A DNA stretch of 64,000 nt. Origin: Mycobacterium sp. E1214 (GTDB lineage Bacteria; Actinomycetota; Actinomycetes; Mycobacteriales; Mycobacteriaceae). Each line of letters opens with the position of its first letter. The stretch's first letter is position 1. Below the pieces are notes generated by a model. That model saw only the letters and a program-made list of their open reading frames with translations, was not told where the DNA came from and did not search any database. A program made the position numbers and the translations under genes. Below are positions 8,347-17,292 of the stretch, in pieces. Where the stretch lies: positions 62,001-126,000 of the forward strand of contig NZ_LZJC01000123.1 in the NCBI RefSeq assembly GCF_001666755.1, in the 5' to 3' direction.

Positions 8347-8697
8347 GTGTCAGCAATACGGCCGGCGGCGCGTAAGACCAACAATGCAGCCGCACAGGGG
8401 ATACTTCGCAGCGTCGACTCCGAGGAACGGATCGCTTGGGTCTCCAAGGCGCTCTGCCGGACCACCGATCCCGACGAGCTCTTCGTGCGGGGGGCCGCGC
8501 AGCGCAAAGCCGCGGTGATCTGCCGGCACTGCCCGGTGATGCAGGAGTGCGGGGCCGACGCCCTGGACAACAAGGTCGAGTTCGGCGTGTGGGGTGGCAT
8601 GACCGAGCGCCAGCGCCGGGCCCTGCTCAAGCAGCACCCCGAGGTCGTCTCCTGGGGAGACTTCTTCGACAAGAGGCGCAACCGCAGCGTCGGCTGA
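8347..8697 (+). CDS. whiB4: WhiB4 iron-sulfur redox-sensing regulator
   Basis: 116 residues from GTG at 8347, preceded by a GGGAAAGGG ribosome site. The four cluster-binding cysteines are at 37, 59, 62 and 68 (C-X21-C-X2-C-X5-C). The WhiB turn GVWGGM is at 80-85 and a basic C-terminal DNA-binding tail ends the protein. Orthologous in context and sequence to M. tuberculosis WhiB4 (Rv3681c), an O2/NO-sensitive 4Fe-4S protein that condenses DNA and represses antioxidant genes under oxidative stress. Confidence 0.95.
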   Translation: MSAIRPAARKTNNAAAQGILRSVDSEERIAWVSKALCRTTDPDELFVRGAAQRKAAVICRHCPVMQECGADALDNKVEFGVWGGMTERQRRALLKQHPEVVSWGDFFDKRRNRSVG

Positions 8698-8723
8698 CCG
8701 CCGACCGCCCCTTCCCTGTCACC

Positions 8724-8750
8724 GACGGGCCCGCGTTGTGCGGGCCCGTC
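8724..8750. terminator. Bidirectional hairpin terminator between whiB4 and bagB
   Basis: GACGGGCCCGC at 8724-8734 pairs perfectly with GCGGGCCCGTC at 8740-8750 around a five-base loop. No T-run on either strand, as is common in mycobacteria. It lies between the convergent stops of whiB4 and bagB. Confidence 0.75.
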
Positions 8751-8758
8751 GCTCACGC

Positions 8759-9898
8759 TCAGGGGGCGGCGACGGTGCCCGCGATCTGGTCGGCCAGGGC
8801 CCGCAACGCGTCGAGGTCCGAGACGTCGAACGGCAGCGACGGCACACCGACCACCGGCACGTGCGGGTTCGCCCCGGTGAATCGCGACAGCAGCCGCAGC
8901 TCGCGCTTGGCGGTCTGCGCCCGCTCGGCGTGGATCTTGAGCACCGCCGCGGCCAGGGCGGCCGCCTCCGATTCCGCCTCGCCCTCCAGCACTTCGCTGC
9001 CGTCGATCGCGCGTTCGGCCGGCAGCGCGCACAGCGTCGGGTGCGTGCGGTTGAGCACCAGCCCGGCCAGTGGCATCCCTTCCTGCGACAGCCGGTCGAC
9101 GAAAAAGGATGCCTCGCGCAGCGCGTCGGGCTCAGCCGCCGACACCACGACGAACTGGGTGCCCCGCCGTTTGAGCAGCGCGTAGGTGCGGTCGGCCTTC
9201 TCCCGGAAGCCGCCGAAGGTGGCGTCCAGCGACTGCACGAAGGCCGCCGCGTCGCCCAACATCTGTGAACCGAGAATCGTCGACATCGCCTTCATTGCCA
9301 ATCCCATTGCGCCGGTGACCAATCGGCCGATACCGCGGCCGGGCGCGAGCAGCAGGCGCCACAACCGGCTGTCCATGAAGCTGCCCAGTCGTTTGGGTGC
9401 GTCCAGGAAATCCAGGGCGTTGCGCGACGGCGGCGTGTCGACCACCACCAGGTCCCAGCGATCCTCGGCCAGCAGCTGGCCGAGCTTCTCCATCGCCATG
9501 TACTCCTGCGTGCCCGCCAGGGAACTCGCGACGGTCTGATAGAACTGGTTGTCCAGAATCGCTTGTGCGCGACCGGGTCCCGAATACTGGACCACCATCT
9601 CGTCGAACGTGCGCCGCATGTCGAGCATCATCGCGTGCAGCTCGCCGGGCACCTCGGGCGCCAGCGGCACCCGCTGCGGCGTGTTGCCGAGGTCGTTGAC
9701 ACCCAGCGCTTGCGCCAGCCGCTTGGCCGGGTCGATGGTCAGCACGCAGACGTTGCGGCCGAGTTCGGCCGCCCGCAAGGCCATCGCCGCGGCGGTGGTG
9801 GTCTTGCCCACCCCGCCGGCGCCGCAGCACACCACCACCCGGTTGGCCGTGTCGGCCAGGATGGCGCCCATCTCGAGTCGGCGCGCCGTCGTGCTCAT
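8759..9898 (-). CDS. bagB: Get3/ArsA-like ATPase BagB (Rv3680)
   Basis: 379 residues. The P-loop is [14 protein letters not shown] at about residues 25-38. It has the nucleotide-hydrolysis Asp in [14 protein letters not shown]. Unlike BagA, the P-loop has Ala (GAGGVGK) where the deviant Walker A signature Lys of ArsA/Get3 proteins would lie. M. tuberculosis Rv3679-Rv3680 were reported as BagA/BagB, a heteromeric Get3-like complex linked to glycerol-dependent nitric-oxide sensitivity. The ATG overlaps the bagA stop (9895-9898), so the two are translated together. Confidence 0.9.
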   Translation of the reverse strand: MSTTARRLEMGAILADTANRVVVCCGAGGVGKTTTAAAMALRAAELGRNVCVLTIDPAKRLAQALGVNDLGNTPQRVPLAPEVPGELHAMMLDMRRTFDEMVVQYSGPGRAQAILDNQFYQTVASSLAGTQEYMAMEKLGQLLAEDRWDLVVVDTPPSRNALDFLDAPKRLGSFMDSRLWRLLLAPGRGIGRLVTGAMGLAMKAMSTILGSQMLGDAAAFVQSLDATFGGFREKADRTYALLKRRGTQFVVVSAAEPDALREASFFVDRLSQEGMPLAGLVLNRTHPTLCALPAERAIDGSEVLEGEAESEAAALAAAVLKIHAERAQTAKRELRLLSRFTGANPHVPVVGVPSLPFDVSDLDALRALADQIAGTVAAP

Positions 9899-10917
9899 CG
9901 AACTCCCTGCTGCGCAAGCGATTCGGACAATTCGTAGAGACTGCCGAGGTCCACGCCGTCGGAGATCGCCGGCAGCTCCAGGCGGGGCACCTGCAACGCG
10001 TCGAGCTGCTGCGCCGTCGCGGCGCGCGCCGCGATCACCGTTGCGTGTTCGATGGTTTCGGTCAGCAGGCCCGCGAAGTCGTTGTCGCCCAACGTGATTC
10101 CAACCTTCTGCAACTCGGTGCGCAGCGAGTCCGCGTCCACGTGCCCCTCGGCGGCCTTGGCGAGGTCCGCGGGTTGCAGGTAGGAGGCGATATTGCGGTT
10201 GACGATCACGCTGCCGATTGGCAGCTGCATCTCGGCCAACTCCTCGATGGCCTCCAGCGTCTCCTGCACCGGCAACGCCTCGAGCAGCGTGACCAGGTGG
10301 ATGGCCGTCTGCTCGGAGTGCAGCAACCTGACCACGCCCTCGGCCTGCGAGTGCACGGGCCCGCCCTTGGCCAGGTCCGAGACGGCCTTGGTGACGTCGA
10401 GGAAGCGGGCGATCCGCCCCGTGGGCGGGGCGTCGACCACCACCGCGTCGTAGACCGGGGTCTTGGCCCCCTTGTTCACCCGCACCACCGACTCCTTGAT
10501 CTTGCCGGTGAGCAGCACGTCGCGCAGGCCCGGCGCGATGGTCGTGGCGAACTCGATGGCGCCGATGCGGCGCATCGCCCGGCCCGCGATGCCGAGGTTG
10601 TAGAACATGTCGAGGTACTCCAGGAAGGCGGCCTCGATGTCGATCGCCAGGGCGTTGACCTGCCCGCCGCGTTCGGCGGTCGCGATCTTCACCTCTTCGT
10701 ACGGCAGCGGCGGAACGTCGAACAACTGCGCAATGCCTTGGCGCCCTTCGACTTCCACGAGAAGGACTTTGCGGCCCCCGGCCGCGAGGGTCAGTGCCAG
10801 CGCGGCCGCGATCGTCGACTTGCCCGTGCCGCCCTTGCCGGTCACGAAGTGCAGGCGGGCTTTCGCCAAGCGCGCCGGCCAGCCGACGGAGCTACCGCCG
10901 CTCGATGAGGTTGCCAC
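9895..10917 (-). CDS. bagA: Get3/ArsA-like ATPase BagA (Rv3679)
   Basis: 340 residues. A deviant Walker A motif [13 protein letters not shown] with signature lysine at about residues 29-41, and switch motif [11 protein letters not shown] near residue 160. Its stop overlaps the start of bagB. Together they form a two-gene operon for an asymmetric ATPase pair of the Get3/ArsA family, which in eukaryotes targets tail-anchored membrane proteins. The bacterial substrate is unknown. Divergent from the DUF4177 gene, with a roughly 77-base spacer. Confidence 0.9.
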   Translation of the reverse strand: MATSSSGGSSVGWPARLAKARLHFVTGKGGTGKSTIAAALALTLAAGGRKVLLVEVEGRQGIAQLFDVPPLPYEEVKIATAERGGQVNALAIDIEAAFLEYLDMFYNLGIAGRAMRRIGAIEFATTIAPGLRDVLLTGKIKESVVRVNKGAKTPVYDAVVVDAPPTGRIARFLDVTKAVSDLAKGGPVHSQAEGVVRLLHSEQTAIHLVTLLEALPVQETLEAIEELAEMQLPIGSVIVNRNIASYLQPADLAKAAEGHVDADSLRTELQKVGITLGDNDFAGLLTETIEHATVIAARAATAQQLDALQVPRLELPAISDGVDLGSLYELSESLAQQGVR

Positions 10918-10994
10918 TATCGCATGCTAGCTCCACCATGCCGGGCCGCTTGGCCTGACCAGAGCCGATGGCAGGCGACCGATAAGCTCGCGAC

Positions 10995-11156
10995 ATGAGC
11001 CAACCGATCGCATGGGAGTACGCCACGGTTCCGTTGCTGACGCACGCGACCAAGCAGATTCTCGACCAGTGGGGCGCCGACGGGTGGGAGCTGGTGGCGG
11101 TGCTGCCCGGTCCGACCGGCGAGCAGCACGTCGCCTACCTCAAGCGCCCCAAGTAG
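10995..11156 (+). CDS. Small DUF4177 protein (Rv3678A-like)
   Basis: 53 residues beginning MSQPIAWEYATVPLLTHATK and ending in a Lys-Arg-Pro-Lys tail. The pattern EY...T, then WGADGWELV, is the DUF4177 core. The stop TAG at 11154-11156 is followed at once by the ATG of the RidA gene. Its place corresponds to the small gene Rv3678A in M. tuberculosis. Function unknown. Confidence 0.85.
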   Translation: MSQPIAWEYATVPLLTHATKQILDQWGADGWELVAVLPGPTGEQHVAYLKRPK

Positions 11157-11612
11157 ATGAGCGTCTCCGCCCGGCTCGAGGAGCTCGGGATCACGCTGCC
11201 CGACGTGGTGGCACCGCTCGCCTCCTACGTGCCGGCCGTGCGGACCGGCAACCTCGTCTACACCGCGGGGCAGCTGCCGATGCAAGCCGGCGTGCTGGCG
11301 GCGACCGGCAAGGTCGGGGCCGAGGTGAACCCGGAGCAGGCCCGGGCGCTGGCGCGGATCTGCGCGCTCAACGCTTTGGCGGCCGTGCACTCGCTGGTGG
11401 GCATCGACGCGGTGACCCGGGTGGTCAAGGTGGTCGGGTTCGTCGCCTCCGCCCCCGGCTTCAACGGCCAGCCGGGGGTCGTCAACGGGGCCTCCGAGCT
11501 GCTCGGTGAGGTGTTCGGCGAGCGGGGCGCGCATGCGCGGTCGGCGGTCGGCGTGTCCGAGCTGCCGCTGGACGCCCCGGTCGAAGTCGAACTGATCGTG
11601 GAGGTCGGCTGA
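11157..11612 (+). CDS. RidA/YjgF-like protein (Rv3678c)
   Basis: 151 residues of the RidA-YjgF-YER057c family, with characteristic segments VYTAGQLPM, GVSELPLDAPVEVELIVEVG and ARSAVG. RidA enzymes hydrolyse reactive imine/enamine intermediates from PLP enzymes; the conserved late arginine is present in HARSAVG. Starts directly after the DUF4177 stop and is 5 bases from the metallo-beta-lactamase gene, so the three form an operon. Closer to the longer mycobacterial RidA subgroup, where activity is not established. Confidence 0.85.
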   Translation: MSVSARLEELGITLPDVVAPLASYVPAVRTGNLVYTAGQLPMQAGVLAATGKVGAEVNPEQARALARICALNALAAVHSLVGIDAVTRVVKVVGFVASAPGFNGQPGVVNGASELLGEVFGERGAHARSAVGVSELPLDAPVEVELIVEVG

Positions 11613-11617
11613 CGGCC

Positions 11618-12409
11618 GTGACCGAGGCAGTCGAGTCGCCGACCCACCCCGCATACGGAAGGTTGCGGGCGGTCACCGAGACTGCGTCGGTCCTGCTGGC
11701 CGACAACCCCGGCCTGATGACGCTCGAGGGCACCAACACCTGGGTGCTGCGCGGGCCGGGCAGCGCCGAGCTCGTCGTCGTCGACCCGGGCCCCGACGAC
11801 GACGAGCACATCACGCGGGTCGCCGCGCTGGGCCGCATCGCGCTGGTGTTGATCAGCCACCGGCACGGCGATCACACCGACGGCATCGACAAGCTCGTCG
11901 ACGCGACCGGGGCGACGGTGCGGTCCGCGGGCAGCGGGTTCCTGCGGGGGCTCGGCGGTGAGCTGGTCGACGGCGAGGTGATCGACGCCGCCGGGTTGCG
12001 GATCAAGGTCATGTCGACGCCCGGCCACACCGCCGACTCGCTGTCGTTCCTGCTCGACGACGCGGTGCTGACCGCCGACACGATCCTCGGCCGCGGCACC
12101 ACCGTGATCGACAAGGAGGACGGCGGCCTGGCCGACTACCTCGAGTCGCTGCGGCGGCTGCGCGGCCTGGGCGCGCGCACGGTGCTGCCCGGCCACGGCC
12201 CCGACCTGCCGGACCTGGCCGCCGTCGCGGCGGGCTACTTGGCGCACCGGCAGGAGCGCCTGGAGCAGGTGCGCTCGGCGTTGCGGGACATCGGCGACGA
12301 CGCCACGGTCCGCCAGGTCGTCGAGCACGTCTATGCCGACGTCGACGAGAAGCTGTGGGACGCGGCCGAATGGTCCGTGCAGGCGCAGCTGGACTACCTG
12401 CGCCGCTAG
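11618..12409 (+). CDS. Metallo-beta-lactamase fold hydrolase, LACTB2-like (Rv3677c)
   Basis: 263 residues from GTG. The zinc motif SHRHGDHTDGID (HxHxDH) is at about residue 80, with later ligands in STPGHTADS, TADTIL and LPGHGPDL. The C-terminal helical region (YLAHRQERLEQV ... WDAAEWSVQAQLDYL) is the winged-helix tail of LACTB2/endoribonuclease-like members. It may be a ribonuclease or thioester hydrolase. Third gene of the DUF4177-RidA-MBL operon. Confidence 0.85.
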   Translation: MTEAVESPTHPAYGRLRAVTETASVLLADNPGLMTLEGTNTWVLRGPGSAELVVVDPGPDDDEHITRVAALGRIALVLISHRHGDHTDGIDKLVDATGATVRSAGSGFLRGLGGELVDGEVIDAAGLRIKVMSTPGHTADSLSFLLDDAVLTADTILGRGTTVIDKEDGGLADYLESLRRLRGLGARTVLPGHGPDLPDLAAVAAGYLAHRQERLEQVRSALRDIGDDATVRQVVEHVYADVDEKLWDAAEWSVQAQLDYLRR

Positions 12410-12434
12410 CGCGGTCCAAGCCCCCGGCGTGTCC

Positions 12435-12492
12435 GCGAGCGTAAGCGCACCGCGGGATACGGGGCCAACTGCCGCAGCGTGCTTACGCTCGC
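12435..12492. terminator. Long-loop inverted repeat between MBL gene and crp
   Basis: GCGAGCGTAAGC at 12435-12446 is repeated inverted as GCTTACGCTCGC at 12481-12492, with 34 bases between. It lies between two convergent stops and could terminate both, or be a dispersed mycobacterial intergenic repeat. Confidence 0.45.
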
Positions 12493-12531
12493 GCCAACGG
12501 CCTCGCGGAGCGGGCCCTCAGCGCCCGGCGC

Positions 12532-13206
12532 TCACCTGGCTCGGCGGGCCAGGCGCTCGGAGTCCGAGATCAGCACGCTCTTGCCCTCCAGGCGGATCCA
12601 CCCGCGGTGGGCGAAGTCGGCCAGGGCCTTGTTCACCGTCTCCCGGGACGCACCCACGAGCTGGGCGATCTCCTCCTGGGTCAGGTCGTGCGTCACGCGC
12701 ATCGCCCCGCCCTCCTGGGTCCCGAACCGCTGGGCCAGCTGCAGCAGCTGCTTGGCCACGCGCCCCGGCACGTCGGTGAAGATGAGGTCGGCGAGGTTGT
12801 TGTTGGTCCGGCGCAGGCGGCGGGCCAACACCCGCAGCAACTGCTCGGCGATCTCGGGGCGGTCGGCGATCCACGCCCGCAGCGCGTCGCGGTCCATCGA
12901 CACCGCCCGCACCTCGGTGATGGTGGTGGCGCTGGAGGTCCGCGGGCCCGGGTCGAAGATCGACAGCTCGCCGAACATGTCCGACGGGCCCATGATGGTC
13001 AGCAGGTTCTCCCGCCCGTCGGGCGAGCGGCGACCGATCTTGACCTTCCCCGAGACGATGATGTACAGCCGATCGCCCGGTTCCCCTTCGGCGAACACGG
13101 TGTGCCCGCGGGGGAAATCGACGGGTTGCAGCTGCTTGGTCAGTGCGGCGACCGCGCCCGGCTCAACCCCTTGGAAGATTCCTGCCCTTGCCAGGATCTC
13201 GTCCAC
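12532..13206 (-). CDS. crp: cAMP receptor protein Crp (Rv3676)
   Basis: 224 residues. The cyclic-nucleotide domain has [18 protein letters not shown] and the phosphate-binding cassette [18 protein letters not shown]. The C-terminal winged helix-turn-helix is [20 protein letters not shown]. It binds TGTGA-N6-TCACA sites and controls starvation, resuscitation and respiration genes. A membrane adenylate cyclase gene (Rv3645-like) lies about 33 kb away in the same window. The upstream region has a single TGTGA half-site but no full operator. Confidence 0.96.
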   Translation of the reverse strand: MDEILARAGIFQGVEPGAVAALTKQLQPVDFPRGHTVFAEGEPGDRLYIIVSGKVKIGRRSPDGRENLLTIMGPSDMFGELSIFDPGPRTSSATTITEVRAVSMDRDALRAWIADRPEIAEQLLRVLARRLRRTNNNLADLIFTDVPGRVAKQLLQLAQRFGTQEGGAMRVTHDLTQEEIAQLVGASRETVNKALADFAHRGWIRLEGKSVLISDSERLARRAR

Positions 13207-13311
13207 GTTGCCTCTTCAGCTATGTCGAAAAATCAGTGTGATAGGGGCAGGTTAACCCCTTGCTCGCCTGACGAGTCTAGAGGAATGCCCGTCGTGCCCG
13301 ACGAGCCAACG

Positions 13312-13692
13312 CTACACACGATTGACGTGTCGAGTTGCCCTAAATTGCGGATTGCCGTGCGAGTGTCCGTGAATTCGCGTCGGCAAAGTCCACTCGTCGC
13401 GGTCGGCCAATCCCACAGCAAACGCGGGCACGGCGTGCCGAGGCGCGGTCTGGCGGCCCGTCGGGACCGGCTCGGGACGACGCTCCGCGGGGTGCCGGTG
13501 CAGGCGCACCAGCGGGTCCGGGGCGCCCGGGGAGGCCAGTGCGCGCATGTTGGCGGCGTCAGGCCGCCCGGTCAGCTCCCTGGCCGGCGGCGTCGCGACC
13601 GGCTGCCGCGCGAGCTCCCTCTCCAGCCGGCCCAGCCAGAGCGCGGCGAGCATCAGCAGCCAAGGGACGCACGCCACCAGCAACCACGACAC
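13312..13692 (-). CDS. Small membrane protein (Rv3675-like)
   Basis: 126 residues from GTG at 13690-13692. One N-terminal transmembrane helix (SWLLVACVPWLLMLAALWL) is followed by a hydrophilic, Arg/Pro/His-rich region with no recognised domain. It occupies the place of M. tuberculosis Rv3675 between crp and nth. No Shine-Dalgarno precedes the GTG; TACTCT lies a few bases upstream on the same strand, so it may be leaderless. The C-terminal half has weak coding character and could differ from orthologs. Confidence 0.65.
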   Translation of the reverse strand: MSWLLVACVPWLLMLAALWLGRLERELARQPVATPPARELTGRPDAANMRALASPGAPDPLVRLHRHPAERRPEPVPTGRQTAPRHAVPAFAVGLADRDEWTLPTRIHGHSHGNPQFRATRHVNRV

Positions 13693-13750
13693 AAGGAGAG
13701 TAAACAGGGTCTTGAATCAACACCGGGTCTCGGCGAGATCACGAAATCAG

Positions 13751-13756
13751 TACTCT
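13751..13756 (+). promoter_or_regulatory. -10 element TACTCT, probable leaderless start for nth
   Basis: Matches the mycobacterial -10 form TANNNT. The GTG of nth begins 8 bases after it, at the expected transcription start. No convincing -35. Confidence 0.4.
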
Positions 13757-13763
13757 GTCGAGA

Positions 13764-14561
13764 GTGACAGCGGCAAAATCCTCCGGGCGCTCGAAGTCGA
13801 AGCCGGCCACGCCCGACGGGACCGTCGCGCGCCGCCAGTCCGAGGAAACGCGGGTGGGCTTGGTGCGCCGGGCGCGCCGCATGAATCGCGCATTGGCGCA
13901 GGCATTTCCGGACGCGCACTGCGAACTCGATTTCACCACTCCGCTGGAGCTCACCGTCGCCACAATTCTTTCCGCGCAGAGCACCGACAAGCGGGTGAAT
14001 TTGACGACGCCCGCATTGTTCAAGCGGTACCGGACGGCGCTTGATTACGCGCAGGCCGACCGCGCCGAACTCGAGGAACTGATTCGGCCCACCGGGTTCT
14101 TCCGCGCCAAGACGACGTCGTTGATCGGGCTGGGCCAGGCGCTCGTCGAGAGGTTCGGCGGCGAGGTGCCGGCCACCATCGAGGAGCTGGTGACGCTGCC
14201 CGGTGTGGGCCGCAAAACGGCCAACGTGGTGCTGGGCAACGCTTTTGACATTCCCGGCATCACCGTCGACACCCACTTCTCCCGGCTGGTGTCGCGGTGG
14301 CACTGGACCGCCGAGACGGACCCGGTGAAGATCGAGCACGCGGTGGGCGAGCTCATCGAGCGCAGCGAGTGGACGCTGCTGAGCCACCGCGTGATCTTCC
14401 ACGGCCGCCGCGTGTGCCACTCGCGCAAGCCCGCGTGCGGAGTCTGCCTGATCAAGAAGGACTGCCCGTCCTTCGGCCTCGGCCCCACCGATCCGCTGCT
14501 GGCCGCGCCGCTGGTCCGGGGGCCGGAGACCGAGCATCTGCTCGCCCTGGCCGGGCTCTGA
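13764..14561 (+). CDS. nth: Endonuclease III
   Basis: 265 residues from GTG. The helix-hairpin-helix [12 protein letters not shown] contains catalytic Lys151. The catalytic aspartate is Asp169 in VDTHFSR. A 4Fe-4S cluster loop has Cys218, 225, 228 and 234 (C-X6-C-X2-C-X5-C). It is a bifunctional DNA glycosylase/AP lyase for oxidised pyrimidines in base-excision repair. It starts the nth/thioredoxin/NUDIX/marP series and is probably leaderless. Ortholog of Rv3674c. Confidence 0.95.
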   Translation: MTAAKSSGRSKSKPATPDGTVARRQSEETRVGLVRRARRMNRALAQAFPDAHCELDFTTPLELTVATILSAQSTDKRVNLTTPALFKRYRTALDYAQADRAELEELIRPTGFFRAKTTSLIGLGQALVERFGGEVPATIEELVTLPGVGRKTANVVLGNAFDIPGITVDTHFSRLVSRWHWTAETDPVKIEHAVGELIERSEWTLLSHRVIFHGRRVCHSRKPACGVCLIKKDCPSFGLGPTDPLLAAPLVRGPETEHLLALAGL

Positions 14562-14598
14562 GCCGGTCCGGCGAGCACGAGAGCGCACGGGGATCGCG

Positions 14599-15249
14599 AT
14601 GCCGACGCTGACGCGCCGGGCGCGCTGGCACATCGCGGTCGTCGCCGTGGTGGTGGCGCTGATCGCGGCGCTGACGGCGCAACTGCGCGACGACGCACCC
14701 GGCACGGCCGGCAGCGGCGGCCCGGCGATGTCGGACCGGGAGCACCGCGACGCCGACACGCCCGCCGCCCTCGCCGGCCCGCGAGCGCGGGCCCAGCTGC
14801 CGCCCTGCCCGCTCGGCCAGGGCCCCGGGCCGGGCGCGCTGCGCGGCGTGACGGCCGAGTGCGCCGCCGACGGCGCGGACTTAGACATCGCCCGGGCGCT
14901 GGCGGGGCGCACGGTGCTGCTCAACTTCTGGGTCTACTGGTGCGCGCCGTGCGCCGCCGAATTGCCCGCGATGGCCGAGTATCAACGGCGGGCGGGCCCG
15001 GACGTGCTGGTGGTGACTGTGCACCAGGACGAGAACGAGACGGCCGCGCTGCTGCGGCTGGCCGAGCTCGGCGTCCGGCTGCCCACTGTGCAGGACGGCC
15101 GGCGCCGCATCGCGGCCGCGCTGCGGGTGGTCAACGTGATGCCCGCGACGGTGGTTCTGCGGTCGGACGGTAGCGTTGCGCAGACGCTGCCGCGGGCTTT
15201 CGACAGCGCCGACGAGATCGCGGCCGCGGTCGGAAACGACAGGGGATAA
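14599..15249 (+). CDS. Membrane-anchored thioredoxin-like protein (Rv3673c)
   Basis: 216 residues. A membrane helix at about 10-27 places the rest outside the cytoplasm. The thioredoxin fold has active site WCAPC at residues 114-118, with a following cis-Pro region (VVNVMPATVVL). Two extra cysteines at 70 and 88 precede the fold. It resembles TlpA/ResA-type exported thiol-disulfide oxidoreductases, with possible roles in cytochrome c maturation or in disulfides of exported proteins such as the adjacent MarP. Confidence 0.88.
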   Translation: MPTLTRRARWHIAVVAVVVALIAALTAQLRDDAPGTAGSGGPAMSDREHRDADTPAALAGPRARAQLPPCPLGQGPGPGALRGVTAECAADGADLDIARALAGRTVLLNFWVYWCAPCAAELPAMAEYQRRAGPDVLVVTVHQDENETAALLRLAELGVRLPTVQDGRRRIAAALRVVNVMPATVVLRSDGSVAQTLPRAFDSADEIAAAVGNDRG

Positions 15250-15258
15250 GCGGAGAAG

Positions 15259-16086
15259 TTGAACCGACTGGAGCGGCCGGTGAGTGCTGGGGGTTCGTCC
15301 CTGCGGAACGGTGACCCCGCGAGCGGGACCGTTCCGCTGACGCCTGACGCCAGCCCCGCGTGGCTGCGCCCGCTCGTCGACAACGTCGCCGCCATCCCCG
15401 ACGCGTACCGCCGGCGGCTGCCTGCGGATGTCCTGGCCATGATCACCTCGACGGCCACGGCGGCGCTCTCCGCGGTCCGCGGAACCCGCCAGGCGGCCGT
15501 GTTGGTGCTGTTTTCGGGCCGGGAGTCCGGCCCTGCCGACGGCGGGCTTCCCGACGACGCCGACCTGCTGGTCACGGTGCGGGCGGCCACGTTGCGCCAC
15601 CACGCCGGGCAGGCGGCGTTTCCCGGCGGCGCCGCCGACCCCACCGACGACGGCCCGGTGGCGACGGCGCTGCGCGAGGCCCGGGAGGAGACCGGGATCG
15701 ACGTCGGCCGGCTGCATCCCCTGGCGGTGCTGGACCCGATGTTCATCGCGCCGTCGCAGTTTCACGTCGTCCCGGTGCTGGCGTATTCGCCGGATCCCGG
15801 CCCGGTGGCCGTCGTCAACACCGCCGAGACGGCGCTCGTCGCACGGGTTCCGGTGCGGGCGTTCGTCAATCCGGCCAACCGGCTGATGGTGTACCGCGGC
15901 GACCTGGGCCGCCGCTGGGCCGGTCCCGCGTTCCTGCTGAACGAGATGCTGGTGTGGGGGTTCACCGGGCAGGTGATCTCCGCGCTCCTCGACGTCGCCG
16001 GGTGGGCGCAGCCGTGGGACACCTCCGACATGCGCGAGTTGGACACGGCCATGGCGCTTCTCGACCCGCCGGGGGACTCGCGATGA
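15259..16086 (+). CDS. NUDIX hydrolase, CoA-pyrophosphatase type (Rv3672c)
   Basis: 275 residues from a TTG at 15259, chosen because CGGAGAAG immediately precedes it; a GTG about 24 bases further in is the alternative. The sequence HHAGQAAFPGGAADPTDDGP followed by ATALREAREETGID (Nudix box at about 123-148) matches CoA pyrophosphatases (NudL/PCD1). These cleave CoA or nucleoside diphosphate derivatives. The stop overlaps the marP ATG (ATGA), coupling it to marP. Confidence 0.88.
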   Translation: MNRLERPVSAGGSSLRNGDPASGTVPLTPDASPAWLRPLVDNVAAIPDAYRRRLPADVLAMITSTATAALSAVRGTRQAAVLVLFSGRESGPADGGLPDDADLLVTVRAATLRHHAGQAAFPGGAADPTDDGPVATALREAREETGIDVGRLHPLAVLDPMFIAPSQFHVVPVLAYSPDPGPVAVVNTAETALVARVPVRAFVNPANRLMVYRGDLGRRWAGPAFLLNEMLVWGFTGQVISALLDVAGWAQPWDTSDMRELDTAMALLDPPGDSR

Positions 16087-17285
16087 ACTCGATGACCCCG
16101 TCGCAGTGGCTGGACATCGCCGTCCTGTCGGTCGCCTTCATCGCGGCGGTCTCGGGGTGGCGATCGGGCGCGCTGGGTTCGCTGTTCTCGTTCATCGGCG
16201 TGCTGCTGGGCGCCATCGCGGGCGTGCTGCTGGCGCCCCACATCGTCAGCCACATCGCCGCGCCGCGCGCGAAGCTGTTCGCGGCGCTGTTCTTGATCCT
16301 GGCGCTGGTCGTCATCGGGGAGGTCGCCGGCGTGGTGCTGGGCCGCGCCGTGCGCGGCGCGATCCACAGCCGCGCCATCCGCTCGGTCGACTCGGTGATC
16401 GGGGTGGGGGTGCAGCTCGTCGTGGTGTTGACGGCCGCGTGGCTGCTGGCGACGCCGCTGACCCAGTCGAAGGACCAACCCGAGCTGGCGGCGGCGGTCC
16501 GCGGCTCGCGCGTGCTGGCCCGCGTCAACGAGGCGGCGCCGCCCTGGCTGAAGACAGTGCCCAAGCGGCTGTCCGCGCTGCTCAACACCTCGGGTCTGCC
16601 GGCGGTGCTGGAGCCGTTCAGCCGCACCCCGGTGATCCCGGTGGCGTCCCCGGATCCCGCGCTGGCCAACAATCCCGTGGTGGTGTCCACCGCGCCCAGC
16701 GTCGTCAAGGTGCGCAGCCTGGCGCCCAGCTGCCAGAAAGTGTTGGAAGGCACCGGATTCGTGATCGCGCCGGACCGGGTGATGACCAACGCGCACGTGG
16801 TCGCGGGCTCCAACAGCGTCCAGATCTACGCCAGCGGCAACCCGCTGGACGCCACCGTGGTGTCCTACGACCCGGCGGTCGACATCGCCATCCTGGCGGT
16901 GCCCAACCTGCCGCCGCCGCCGTTGGCGTTCGCGCAGGCCGAGGCGAAAACCGGCGCCAGCGTAGTGGTGCTCGGCTATCCCGGTGGCGGCAACTTCACC
17001 GCGACGCCCGCGCGGATCCGCGAGCTGATCAAGCTCAGCGGGCCGGACATCTACCGGGACCCGGCGCCGGTCACCCGCGACGTCTACACGATCAGAGCCA
17101 ATGTGGAGCAAGGCAATTCGGGGGGACCGCTGATCGACCTGAATGGCCACGTGCTGGGCGTGGTGTTCGGCGCGGCGGTCGACGACCCCGACACCGGGTT
17201 CGTGCTGACCGCCGACGAAGTGGCCAGTCAGATGGCCAAGATCGGCGACACGCAGCAGGTGGGCACCGGATCCTGCGTCGGCTGA
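16083..17285 (+). CDS. marP: Membrane serine protease MarP
   Basis: 400 residues. Four N-terminal transmembrane helices (about 10-125, CvpA-like) precede a periplasmic chymotrypsin-like protease. The triad is His238 (NAHVV), Asp267 (AVDIAIL) and Ser346 (QGNSGGPL), each three residues later than the M. tuberculosis His235/Asp264/Ser343. Cys217 and Cys398 match the regulatory disulfide pair. MarP (Rv3671c) is needed for acid and oxidative-stress resistance and activates the hydrolase RipA. Its ATG overlaps the NUDIX stop. Confidence 0.96.
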   Translation: MNSMTPSQWLDIAVLSVAFIAAVSGWRSGALGSLFSFIGVLLGAIAGVLLAPHIVSHIAAPRAKLFAALFLILALVVIGEVAGVVLGRAVRGAIHSRAIRSVDSVIGVGVQLVVVLTAAWLLATPLTQSKDQPELAAAVRGSRVLARVNEAAPPWLKTVPKRLSALLNTSGLPAVLEPFSRTPVIPVASPDPALANNPVVVSTAPSVVKVRSLAPSCQKVLEGTGFVIAPDRVMTNAHVVAGSNSVQIYASGNPLDATVVSYDPAVDIAILAVPNLPPPPLAFAQAEAKTGASVVVLGYPGGGNFTATPARIRELIKLSGPDIYRDPAPVTRDVYTIRANVEQGNSGGPLIDLNGHVLGVVFGAAVDDPDTGFVLTADEVASQMAKIGDTQQVGTGSCVG

Positions 17286-17292
17286 GGCCGCC

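Noticed and set aside
12410..12531. Small gene between the MBL gene and crp
   Set aside because: Short frames there lack start signals and are explained by the inverted repeat.
13207..13311. Crp autoregulatory operator upstream of crp
   Set aside because: Only a single TGTGA half-site; no matching TCACA at six bases.
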